Source of the DNA: Corallococcus sp. CAG:1435
GTDB lineage: Bacteria; Bacillota; Clostridia; Christensenellales; CAG-314
Assembly (NCBI GenBank): GCA_000433775.1
Contig: HF998491.1
Coordinates: 38,864 to 51,846, forward strand
Direction: 5' to 3'
Length of the DNA: 12,983 bases
Position 1 is the first letter of the stretch. The number at the start of each line of letters is the position of its first letter. The notes under the pieces are model-generated. The model was not told where the DNA came from and ran no database searches. It saw only the letters and a program-made list of their open reading frames with translations. A program made the position numbers and the translations under genes. This document shows positions 1-7,032 of this stretch, piece after piece.

Positions 1-91
1 CTGCCTGAATAACCGTTACGGGGACCATTGTTCCGTCTGCAAGGAACACCTGCGTCATTCCCAATTTCTTACCTATGATTGCTTTATTCAT
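1..91 (-). CDS. rplC: 50S ribosomal protein L3, N-terminal part (cut by window edge)
   Basis: Ribosomal protein L3 binds 23S rRNA early in 50S assembly near the peptidyl transferase centre. Only the first 30 codons are inside the window. They read [16 protein letters not shown] and then a typical VPVTVIQA stretch, the conserved L3 N-terminus (K-K-L-G-M-T-Q). The start is the ATG at 91-89, preceded by a strong GGAGGTG Shine-Dalgarno about 9 bases upstream. It lies 33 bases after the rpsJ stop, the usual second place in S10 operons. It is presumably regulated with rpsJ through the shared promoter and leader. The identity is secure despite the truncation. Confidence 0.95.
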   Translation of the reverse strand, partial: MNKAIIGKKLGMTQVFLADGTMVPVTVIQA

Positions 92-124
92 TGATAAAGT
101 TCACCTCCGAGTATTTCTATAATG

Positions 125-433
125 TTACAGTTTGATTTTGACGTCGATTCCGCTGGGCAGATCCAGTTTTGTAAGACTGTCGATGGTCTTGGAATTGGGA
201 CTGTAAATGTCAATCAAACGTTTGTAAGTGCGAAGTTCGAATTGTTCACGAGCGTCCTTGTACTTGTGCGTAGCACGCAACACCGTCACTATTTCCTTTT
301 CGGTGGGAAGAGGAATGGGACCGGACACTTTACTGCCCATTTTCTTTGCCGCTTCCACTATCTTGTTGCAAGCGACATCCACAAGGTTGTGGTCGTAGGC
401 TTTGAGTCTGATTCTGATTCTTTGGTTTGCCAT
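125..433 (-). CDS. rpsJ: 30S ribosomal protein S10 (NusE)
   Basis: S10 is a protein of the 30S head. In bacteria it also acts as NusE, pairing with NusB in antitermination and with NusG in transcription-translation coupling. The 102-aa product matches the usual family length and has the hallmarks in order: an [11 protein letters not shown]-terminus, a GPIPLPTE loop around residue 38, and a [11 protein letters not shown] segment around residue 70 in the ribosome-penetrating loop region. The ATG at 433 follows AAAGGAG with about 9 bases spacing. It is the first gene of the S10 operon here and is followed by rplC. No defects are seen. Confidence 0.98.
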   Translation of the reverse strand: MANQRIRIRLKAYDHNLVDVACNKIVEAAKKMGSKVSGPIPLPTEKEIVTVLRATHKYKDAREQFELRTYKRLIDIYSPNSKTIDSLTKLDLPSGIDVKIKL

Positions 434-687
434 TGTGTTTTACTCCTTTAATATTGTTTTATTCACCGAATTGCGTGTGCCGACAACACTTCCGTGTGTT
501 TCACACTGCGACTTTTAATAAAGCAAATTTTCATTTGCTTGATTACGCATCGACGGTAGTTTGGCTGTTGATGCCACTTGACGCCTGAAGCAACAATTCG
601 GCCACAAAACTCGAGGTTTTGTGTGGGTCGGCAGCAAGTTTTCTGTTGTCTCAGTAACCTTGCGCTTCAATCCCCTTTTTTCGCAGC
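434..687 (-). promoter_or_regulatory. Structured 5' leader of the S10 operon (candidate autoregulatory leader)
   Basis: About 250 nt lie between the inferred transcription start near 687 and the rpsJ ATG, with no ORF of its own. Visible perfect stems are: 603-610 with 616-623 (8 bp, 5-nt loop); 521-528 with 533-540 (8 bp, GAAA loop on the transcribed strand); and a long-range 586-591 with 664-669 (6 bp) that could close a multi-part domain around the first stem. There is also a TGGC/GCCA stem at 562-576. Near the start codon two stems compete for the same bases: 494-498 with 502-506, and 485-489 with 496-500. S10 operon leaders in several bacteria bind ribosomal protein L4 for feedback control; whether this one does is inference from position and structure. 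Confidence 0.55.
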
Positions 688-693
688 GTAAAG

Positions 694-723
694 ATTTTAC
701 CACAAAAAACAAGGGGGTGTCAA
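694..723 (-). promoter_or_regulatory. Sigma-A-type promoter of the S10 operon
   Basis: On the minus strand a perfect TTGACA (-35, 723-718) is followed after 18 bases by TAAAAT (-10, 699-694), preceded by TGG, an extended -10 (TGn). Transcription should start near 687. The -35 box lies inside the 3' arm of the terminator hairpin at 715-737, and the terminator's T-rich tract forms the spacer. This near-consensus promoter suits a highly expressed ribosomal operon. Confidence 0.8.
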
Positions 724-743
724 ACAATTTGACACCCTTTTTT
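715..743 (-). terminator. Intrinsic terminator between the opp and S10 operons (possibly bidirectional)
   Basis: A perfect 10-bp stem (715-724 with 728-737) has a 3-nt loop. On the minus strand the hairpin is followed, after two C residues, by TTGTTTTTT, so it can end transcripts of the opp operon. On the plus strand six T residues (738-743) follow directly, which is even closer to a textbook terminator. No plus-strand gene is seen to the left, so plus-strand activity would act on antisense transcripts only. Confidence 0.8.
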
Positions 744-802
744 GAGGTATTTTGATGATTTTTTGAATTTTTTCCCGATATGAACAAATTTCCCATGCTG
801 TA

Positions 803-1000
803 TCAAATTGCTCCGAACAAAAGCATTGCAACAAAGCAGATACCGCACAAAATAAGCAGGCAAGGCAAAATGATTACCAAAAACGCCGAAACAAACATTG
901 CAAACCTGTCGTGTTTTTCGAGATTTTCCGACTGCATGTTTTCCTTGAATTCCTTTTCTTTTTCAGGATCGGGTTTTTTGACTATCTTGAAAAATTTCAT
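803..1000 (-). CDS. Small membrane protein at the end of the opp operon (unknown function)
   Basis: I do not recognise this 65-aa product. Residues 1-32 are highly charged (many K, E, D; KKPDPEKEKEFKE region). Residues 33-65 are hydrophobic (FVSAFLVIILPCLLILCGIC and on), long enough for one long or two short membrane helices, so a cytoplasmic N-terminus with a C-terminal membrane anchor is likely. I chose the ATG at 1000 because AAGGAG lies 11 bases upstream. The in-frame GTG at 1012 overlaps that Shine-Dalgarno and cannot be served by it. The gene begins 23 bases after the oppF stop and ends before the operon terminator, so it should be cotranscribed with the transporter. An accessory role there is inference only. 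A SecE-like small anchor was considered, but its motifs are absent. Confidence 0.7.
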   Translation of the reverse strand: MKFFKIVKKPDPEKEKEFKENMQSENLEKHDRFAMFVSAFLVIILPCLLILCGICFVAMLLFGAI

Positions 1001-1023
1001 TCGGTCTTGCACTCCTTAACACG

Positions 1024-2691
1024 TCACTTCTCGGAAGAAGCAGACTGTGAATTATTCTTTGAGTTGTCCTTTTCCGGTTGCTCGACACGGTTAAGTCTCT
1101 TTTCGGTAGTAACTTCAAACAGGTACTTTCCGTTTTCCACTTTCTTTTCAAGTCTGTGACAAGCCACAAAGTGCCCCGGCTTAACCTCTACCAACGGCGG
1201 CGGTACACGTTTGCATTCCTCACAAGCCATGTAACAGCGTGTGTGGAACTTGCACCCGTCAGGCGGACGTATCGGGCTGGGAATATTCCCTTCAAGCAAA
1301 ATGCGTTCTTTGTCCAAACTGTTCGGGTCGGTAGTAGGAATACTGGACAGCAACGCCAACGTGTATGGATGACGCGGATCGTTGAAAAGTTCCTCTGCAG
1401 AGGCATATTCCACAATGTTGCCCAAATACATGACTATGATTTTGTCGGAGATGAAACGCACTACAGACAAGTCATGAGAAATAAACAGGTAGGTGAGATG
1501 TTCCTTTTCCTTCAAATCCTGCAACAGATTGATTATCTGCGACTGAATGGAAACGTCCAAAGCGGAAACGCATTCGTCGCAGACAACGAATTTGGGCTGA
1601 ACCGCCAAAGCACGTGCTATGCAAATACGCTGACGTTGTCCGCCGCTGAATTGGTGCGGATATCTGTGCAACATATAGTCTTGCAATCCGCACTCGTCCA
1701 TTATTTTCAAAATGTACTGTTTCATGGCATCGGTGCCGTGTGTGAACATTTTGTGAGTAACTAAACCTTCTTCTATTATCTGACCGACGGTCATTCGAGG
1801 GTTCAATGAAGAGTACGGGTCTTGGAAAATTATTTGCAAATCACGGCGCAGGTGGCGCATTTCGTTGTAGCGCAAGCGAGAAAGGTCTATGCCGGAATCC
1901 AACAATTTTTCATACTTTTGAAATTCTTCGTTGTCGGCAAAGCGTTGTTTTTCGGCAATAAGTTTTTCACGCAACGTCTTGCGCAACTCATTTTTTTCCG
2001 CAAGTTCACCTTGCAAAATTTCTATTTTCTGATTGAGTGCGTCACGGCGTTTTTGCAAAGATTGCTTCTGCTTGGCATTCTCGCTCTTTTGCAATTTCTC
2101 CGTTATTAAAGAAATTTTATTTTCGATATCTCTTATCAAAGATTTAGTGCGAGCAATATCCACATGGTTTGCGTGCCTCTTTTTAAGCAGCGCAATGCCT
2201 TCGTGATTGTTAGGCACGGCGACAAACCCGCCTATGATGCTTGCAACGTCCGTCAATGCCGTTTGAGCATTGGCTTCGGCGAGATTTTTGCGCTGATGCT
2301 GGAAAAATGTCGCTTTTTCTCCCGCTGCGGAACATTCCTCGGCAGCGACATTTGCTTTGTGCTGTGCTTTGCGATACTTCTCAATATATCTGTCCACGTT
2401 GTTGAGCGTATCCCATACGTAATGAGGCGCCACTTCCGAACGGCTTTTGCCGTAGTACATTGTAGTTCCCGCAGTCTGATCGTACAACTGCAAAATAACT
2501 CTGCCCAACGTGGATTTTCCGCATCCGCTTTCTCCCACTATTCCTATTGTTTCCCCTTCGTACACGTCAAAGGTGATATCTTCGTTTGCACGGACATAAA
2601 GTTGTTCTTTCTGGAAGATACTGTTTTTTGCAATGGGGAAATATTTTTTCAGATTAGTGACGGAAAGCAATTTCTTCCTTTCATTTGACAT
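1024..2691 (-). CDS. oppF: Oligopeptide ABC transporter ATP-binding protein OppF with large coiled-coil insertion
   Basis: This is one of the two cytoplasmic ATPases that power peptide import. The ABC parts are clear: Walker A GESGCGKST (residues 53-61), Q-loop IIFQDPYSSLNPRM (Q290), signature FSGGQ (348-352), Walker B with D372 and catalytic E373, D-loop SALD, H-switch H406, then the OppD/F C-terminal domain (RHPYTLALLSSIP) with clustered cysteines (480, 486, 490, 493, 511) of the type that binds an iron-sulfur cluster in some relatives. At 555 aa it is far longer than the usual 310-330 aa. About 200 residues (roughly 83-280) are inserted between Walker A and the Q-loop; 175-262 are K/E/Q/L-rich and look coiled-coil. 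A charged tail follows residue 515. Walker B reads D-E-C where D-E-P is usual. The start codon overlaps the oppD end by 11 bases, with AGGAGG upstream, suggesting coupled translation. Confidence 0.93.
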   Translation of the reverse strand: MSNERKKLLSVTNLKKYFPIAKNSIFQKEQLYVRANEDITFDVYEGETIGIVGESGCGKSTLGRVILQLYDQTAGTTMYYGKSRSEVAPHYVWDTLNNVDRYIEKYRKAQHKANVAAEECSAAGEKATFFQHQRKNLAEANAQTALTDVASIIGGFVAVPNNHEGIALLKKRHANHVDIARTKSLIRDIENKISLITEKLQKSENAKQKQSLQKRRDALNQKIEILQGELAEKNELRKTLREKLIAEKQRFADNEEFQKYEKLLDSGIDLSRLRYNEMRHLRRDLQIIFQDPYSSLNPRMTVGQIIEEGLVTHKMFTHGTDAMKQYILKIMDECGLQDYMLHRYPHQFSGGQRQRICIARALAVQPKFVVCDECVSALDVSIQSQIINLLQDLKEKEHLTYLFISHDLSVVRFISDKIIVMYLGNIVEYASAEELFNDPRHPYTLALLSSIPTTDPNSLDKERILLEGNIPSPIRPPDGCKFHTRCYMACEECKRVPPPLVEVKPGHFVACHRLEKKVENGKYLFEVTTEKRLNRVEQPEKDNSKNNSQSASSEK

Positions 2692-3673
2692 TTTTTTGTC
2701 TTTCCTCCTTGTTGGGATAGAAGCATCTTACCAGTTGACCGGGAGTAACCTCCGTTAATTCCGGTTCCTCCTCCAAACACTTTTTTGTGCAGTACTTACA
2801 ACGAGGTGCGAATTTGCATCCTTTGGGCAAAGCAAGCGGGTGTGGCACTGCCCCCGGAATAGGCTCCAACTTGTGCGTTATGTTGTCTATTCTGGGAATG
2901 CTGTACATCAATCCTTCGGTGTAAGGGTGACTGACTTTTCCGTCCGCAAAAATAATTTTGGCGCTTGCCTTTTCCACCACTTGTCCGCAGTACATTACTA
3001 CCACGTCATCCGCCATTTCGTTTATTACGCCCAAATCGTGAGTGATGAACAAAATGGATGTTCCCCTTTCCTTTTGCAGGTCGTTCATCAATTTAAGAAT
3101 CTGCGCCTGTATCGTTACGTCCAACGCCGTTGTCGGTTCGTCGGCAATAAGAATTTTAGGCTTACATGCCAATGCCATTGCAATCATCACACGTTGACGC
3201 ATACCGCCGGAAAGTTGGTGAGGATACTGTTTGGCAACTGCTTCCGGATTGGGAATCTGCACTGCGTAAAGCATTTCTATTGCCTTTTGCAACGCTTCCT
3301 TTTTGTGCATTTTCTGGTGTATTATGAATGGTTCGCTGAGTTGTTTGGCAACGCTGAAAACAGGATTCAGACTGGTCATCGGTTCTTGGAATATTACAGA
3401 TATTTTGTTTCCTCTAATCTGATACATATCCTGCAACGATTTCTTGGTCAGGTCCTCCCCTTCAAACAGAATTTCGCCACTGTCAATGTAGCCGTTTGCA
3501 TCCAGAAGTTGCAAAATGCTCATGGCGGAAACGGACTTACCGCTACCGCTCTCTCCGACAATGCCCAGCGTCTTGCCTTCCTCTACGGAATAACTGACGT
3601 CGTTTACCGCCTTTACGATGCCTTTTCGTGTTTTGAAATAGGTGTGGAGATTTTTTACTTCAAGTAATGACAT
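2681..3673 (-). CDS. oppD: Oligopeptide ABC transporter ATP-binding protein OppD
   Basis: This ATPase pairs with OppF beneath the OppB-OppC channel. The 330 residues match the normal family length. Motifs in order: Walker A GESGSGKS (40-47), Q-loop FQEPMTSLNP (Q96), signature LSGGM (154-158), Walker B ILIADEP (174-180, catalytic E179), D-loop TALD, H-switch H212, then the HPYTEGLMYSIP C-terminal domain and a cysteine group C286, C292, C295, C299, C317, resembling the iron-sulfur site of some OppD/DppD proteins. Unlike its partner OppF it has no insertion. The ATG at 3673 is served by AGGAGG, which overlaps the oppC stop codon (gap 14 bases). It is in the same operon as oppA-B-C-F. Confidence 0.96.
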   Translation of the reverse strand: MSLLEVKNLHTYFKTRKGIVKAVNDVSYSVEEGKTLGIVGESGSGKSVSAMSILQLLDANGYIDSGEILFEGEDLTKKSLQDMYQIRGNKISVIFQEPMTSLNPVFSVAKQLSEPFIIHQKMHKKEALQKAIEMLYAVQIPNPEAVAKQYPHQLSGGMRQRVMIAMALACKPKILIADEPTTALDVTIQAQILKLMNDLQKERGTSILFITHDLGVINEMADDVVVMYCGQVVEKASAKIIFADGKVSHPYTEGLMYSIPRIDNITHKLEPIPGAVPHPLALPKGCKFAPRCKYCTKKCLEEEPELTEVTPGQLVRCFYPNKEERQKNVK

Positions 3674-3687
3674 AATAATTTTACCTC

Positions 3688-5865
3688 CTACCTTTCCGCA
3701 TTGGACTTGGGATCCAACACATCACGCAAAGTGTCACCGACGATATTGATGCAAATTGTCGTTATCAACAGGAACAGTGCCGGGAAAAGCCATCTCCACC
3801 AGAAACTGCCTATTACCAATTCGTTGTTGCAACCGTTAAGCATATTACCCCACGTGGGCTGAGGCAGTTTTACGCCGAATCCCAAGTAGGACAGGCTTGA
3901 TTCGGTAAGCATACAGCCTGCAAAATCCAATGTCAGACTGACCAGAATTACAGATATGACGTTTGGCAGAATGTGCCTGAATGCTATGCGGTTTTCCTTT
4001 ATACCCATTGCCTTTGCGGCGATTACAAACTCTTTTTCACGTTCCGCCAAGACCTGACCTCTTATCATGCGTGCAAGCCCTGTCCATGACAGCAACCCCA
4101 AAATTACCATTATCATGAAAATACGGGTGTTTTCGGGAATGTTACTGCCGGCAAGTATTGCCGAAAGAATAAGCGCAAAGGGCAAGAACGGGATTGCTCC
4201 GAAGATTTCCGTAACACGCATAAGAAGCATGTCAACCCAACCGCCGAAGTAACCGGATATACATCCGACAATAATTGCAATCACAGCAGAAATGATAACT
4301 GCGACGGCACCAATCGTCATTGTTTGTTTTCCGCCGTGTACGATACGTGTAAGAATGTCTCTTCCGAGGTTATCTGTACCCATCATGTAACCCTTGCAGC
4401 CCCACTTTTCCTGCAATTTATTGTTTGAGTCAACCATATAACTTTGGAAAGCACCTGCAAACAATGTTCCGTCAGGGTCAACTTGTGCAGAAGGAGCATT
4501 GGACTGTTTCAATGCATTGTCGCCGAAACTGTACACTTTACCCGCACTGGTAAGAACGGAAACGTGTTTTGCGCCGCCGGCAATTTGCACCACCTTTTCA
4601 CCCTCTGCCAAAATGGGCTGTTCGACACGGGTGTTGCTGGAAGTGATGTTGCCGCTTACGATGTATTCTCCGTCGTCAAGCAACACAACTATGCCGCTTT
4701 TGGTCGTGGCAATATCCACCACTTTTCTTTCGCCGATGTAGTCTTCAATGTCTACGTAATTCACCGTTCCGTCTTGACCGTGAATTTCCAGCGTTCCGAA
4801 ACTGTCCGCAGCATTACCAAGCCAAAGCGTACCGTCTTTAAGACGCGCAATAACCTTTGTGCCGGTAAATTCTACTTGTGCAACGTCAGTTCGGGATCGC
4901 AACTGTCTGATGTTGCTTGCGCCCGACTTGTAGTTACCCCAAACGTAAACGGAGCCGTCCTTCATAACTATTGCCGAGACCTGGTATCCGCAGGTAAGTT
5001 GTGCAACGTTGTCTACGTCAATTGTTCCTTCCAACAATTCCTGAGGCATATCGATAACGTTGGACGTTCCTGAAAGAGAACCTCCCGTGCCGTACTGGGC
5101 ACAGTCGTACTCGCCCCAACCTATAACTTTGCCTTCCGTTGTTATTGCAATCGCATGGTCGTAGCCTGCAGCAGCAAAAGCGACTTTGGTGTTTTTAAGT
5201 TCTTCGGGAATTTCCGAAAAATCCACGTTGTTTGCGGAAATGGGCATCTTAGTGTTGCCCCAGACATACAAATTACCGTCGTTATCCACGCCAACGGAGA
5301 AAAACGAGTAACTTGAAATACTCTTGACGTTGTTTTGCAAATCCTTGGGAACTTTCATGAAATTGTACCCAGGGGACATATTCGCATGATAACTTTCCTG
5401 ATATGACAAGTCCATAGGCAAAAACAGCGGACCTATAAACGCTATCAAAAACATTATCACGACTATTGTCAATGCAACAACCGCCAGACGATTGCGAAAG
5501 AAACTTTTTACTGTTTGCTTGAAAGGACTTTCTATTGCCTCCACGCTCATTGCGTCCTGAGTAGAAATTGTCAGATCTTTGCTGGCGCCCATAAACGTAC
5601 GTTTCGTCCAACGCCAGACTGTTTTCCCTGCGGTGGCAAACACGTGCCCCACGGACGAGAAAAATTTGGCAACCTTACTTTTTTCGGCGCCATCCTTTTC
5701 CGACAAACCATCCGTTTGTTCTGTCGTCGATTGCACCGCTTGCTGACCGTTTTCTTCAGTAAGTTCACTTTGCTGCACAACTTCTTTGTTTTCAGTCGTA
5801 TCCATCTGCTCTCTGACATCGATGGCGTTATCCGATTTATTTACGATATTTTTCTTCTTGTTCAT
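3688..5865 (-). CDS. oppC: Oligopeptide ABC transporter permease OppC with RCC1-like beta-propeller insertion
   Basis: This is a membrane half of the peptide import channel. The permease core is clear: first membrane helix about 126-148, GTDNLGRDILTRIV (496-509), further helices about 515-537, 555-575, 582-600, 636-655 and 690-712, and the EAA coupling motif AAKAMGIKENRIAFRHILPN (616-635) that docks on the ATPases. At 725 aa it is over twice the usual ~300. Two additions explain this. A charged, Q/E-rich N-terminal tail (1-125) should be cytoplasmic. A block of about 300 residues (180-485), between helix 1 and the GTDxLGRD motif, should be extracellular. That block repeats a pattern (small/polar-x-V-x-x-D-G-x-V-Y-x-W-G) seven times, e.g. 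NDGNLYVWGN, TEGKVIGWGE, KDGSVYVWGN, DDGEYIVSGN, SAGKVYSFGD, as in RCC1 seven-bladed propellers. It starts 12 bases after oppB; its weak Shine-Dalgarno GGCGGTGG abuts the oppB stop. Confidence 0.94.
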   Translation of the reverse strand: MNKKKNIVNKSDNAIDVREQMDTTENKEVVQQSELTEENGQQAVQSTTEQTDGLSEKDGAEKSKVAKFFSSVGHVFATAGKTVWRWTKRTFMGASKDLTISTQDAMSVEAIESPFKQTVKSFFRNRLAVVALTIVVIMFLIAFIGPLFLPMDLSYQESYHANMSPGYNFMKVPKDLQNNVKSISSYSFFSVGVDNDGNLYVWGNTKMPISANNVDFSEIPEELKNTKVAFAAAGYDHAIAITTEGKVIGWGEYDCAQYGTGGSLSGTSNVIDMPQELLEGTIDVDNVAQLTCGYQVSAIVMKDGSVYVWGNYKSGASNIRQLRSRTDVAQVEFTGTKVIARLKDGTLWLGNAADSFGTLEIHGQDGTVNYVDIEDYIGERKVVDIATTKSGIVVLLDDGEYIVSGNITSSNTRVEQPILAEGEKVVQIAGGAKHVSVLTSAGKVYSFGDNALKQSNAPSAQVDPDGTLFAGAFQSYMVDSNNKLQEKWGCKGYMMGTDNLGRDILTRIVHGGKQTMTIGAVAVIISAVIAIIVGCISGYFGGWVDMLLMRVTEIFGAIPFLPFALILSAILAGSNIPENTRIFMIMVILGLLSWTGLARMIRGQVLAEREKEFVIAAKAMGIKENRIAFRHILPNVISVILVSLTLDFAGCMLTESSLSYLGFGVKLPQPTWGNMLNGCNNELVIGSFWWRWLFPALFLLITTICINIVGDTLRDVLDPKSNAER

Positions 5866-5877
5866 TTTGCCACCGCC

Positions 5878-6918
5878 TTACTTAGAAACTCTAATACGAG
5901 GATCAATGATGCCGTACAGCATATCTATGATAAGATTGCCAAGCAAACCCACCAAAACATAGAACATTTGCAACGTCAGCACGACGTCGTAGTCCTTATT
6001 GTTAAGCGAGTTGATGTAAATTTTGCCCATGCCGTTCAATCCGAAAATATTTTCTATCATAATTGATCCGGAGAATATTCCCAAAAACCATCCAACGACA
6101 AGAGTAACAATAGGTATCAAGGCATTTCTCCAAGCGTGAGAATAAATTACTACCTTTTCCTTGACGCCCTTAGCACGGGCAGTACGGATACAGTCCATCG
6201 AAAGCGCTTCAATCATGGATGCACGTACGTATCTGGTCATGCCGCCCAGCGAGCAGAAAGTCATTACTATCAACGGCAATGTCATGTAATACATTCTGTC
6301 CCAAAATCTTGCCATACCGGTGAGCGTGCTTCCCGGAGTTTCCTGTCCGGAAACGGGGAACCACTTCAACACGATGGCAAACAGGAAAATGAACAGTATT
6401 GCCGTGATGAATGTGGGCATACTGTAGCCAATTATGCTTCCTACCTGAATTGCCGCATCTCTTTTACTTCCCTTTTTAACGGCGCAGAAAATTCCAAGGG
6501 GTATTGTTATGCCCAAAGCCAGAATGGTAGCAAAAATATTGATGAAAAGCGTGTTTTTCATGGGTTCACGCAAAACATCTATTACCGGACGTTGGACATT
6601 AGTGTAACTCACGCCGAAATTGCCTTGCAACATTCCCTGAAATTTACCGTTAAGTTTTGTTATACCCAGCCAATTAGACCACCGTCTGACAATATTTATA
6701 GGATTGCCGTTTTCATCGGCATATCCCAACTGCACACGGTAACTTTGGTATAGTCTTTCCAACCCTTCAGGATCCTGCTTGAAGGCATCCTTCTGGGCAT
6801 CGGCAAGTGTTCTTGCACGGTCAAATGGAATAAGATCGTAAATGCAATACATCAAAAATGACAGTATCAGAAATACTACCAAGATGTAAAACAATCTTTT
6901 AACTATATATCTTCCCAT
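5878..6918 (-). CDS. oppB: Oligopeptide ABC transporter permease OppB
   Basis: This is the partner permease of OppC. The 346-aa protein has six predicted membrane helices (about 8-28, 122-146, 164-186, 210-230, 266-290, 316-338) and the EAA motif with TARAKGVKEKVVIYSHAWRN (246-265). It carries conserved OppB features: MGRYIVKRLFY at the N-terminus, GNFGVSY at 99-105, IGYSMPTF at 163-170, a GSIMIENIFGLNGMG segment at 284-298, and an IDPRIRV end. It is slightly longer than the typical ~310 aa, the surplus being a charged stretch at residues 33-90 in the first extracellular loop. The ATG at 6918 follows AAGGAG. A 114-base gap with two strong hairpins separates it from oppA, whereas all later joins in the operon are short or overlapping. 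Confidence 0.96.
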   Translation of the reverse strand: MGRYIVKRLFYILVVFLILSFLMYCIYDLIPFDRARTLADAQKDAFKQDPEGLERLYQSYRVQLGYADENGNPINIVRRWSNWLGITKLNGKFQGMLQGNFGVSYTNVQRPVIDVLREPMKNTLFINIFATILALGITIPLGIFCAVKKGSKRDAAIQVGSIIGYSMPTFITAILFIFLFAIVLKWFPVSGQETPGSTLTGMARFWDRMYYMTLPLIVMTFCSLGGMTRYVRASMIEALSMDCIRTARAKGVKEKVVIYSHAWRNALIPIVTLVVGWFLGIFSGSIMIENIFGLNGMGKIYINSLNNKDYDVVLTLQMFYVLVGLLGNLIIDMLYGIIDPRIRVSK

Positions 6919-6938
6919 AGTGTCTCCTTAAGTGCTGC

Positions 6939-6987
6939 TTACTGCAACAAAAAAGACATTGTAACAATGCCTTTTTTGTTGCAGTAA
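6939..6987 (-). promoter_or_regulatory. Long hairpin between oppA and oppB (possible attenuator or mRNA-stability element)
   Basis: Arms 6939-6955 and 6971-6987 are perfect 17-bp complements. After one A-C mismatch, 6957-6961 pairs with 6965-6969 around a TAA loop. Read on the minus strand, the inner stem is followed by CTTTTTTG, which itself forms part of the outer stem, so partial termination is conceivable. It lies just upstream of the oppB ribosome binding site. Lowering permease and ATPase expression relative to OppA, or protecting the oppA mRNA 3' end, is the likely effect by analogy with other binding-protein operons. Confidence 0.6.
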
Positions 6988-7009
6988 GGGACAAAAAATT
7001 GTCCCTTAC
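6984..7009 (-). promoter_or_regulatory. Second hairpin immediately 3' of oppA
   Basis: Perfect 11-bp stem (6984-6994 with 6999-7009) with a 4-nt loop (UUUU on the transcribed strand), 23 bases after the oppA stop codon. Its base shares 6984-6987 with the base of the neighbouring 17-bp hairpin, so the last 4 bp of the two stems are mutually exclusive. No T-tract follows directly, so it is not a classical terminator by itself; a barrier to 3' exonucleases is plausible. Confidence 0.55.
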
Positions 7010-7032
7010 GCACCAAATTGTTTAATGTGTTA

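Noticed and set aside
3688..5865. oppC as an assembly chimera of a permease and a separate RCC1 protein
   Set aside because: The frame is continuous, the insertion lies cleanly between helix 1 and GTDxLGRD with permease sequence on both sides, and composition does not change, so a true insertion is favoured, though raw reads would settle it.
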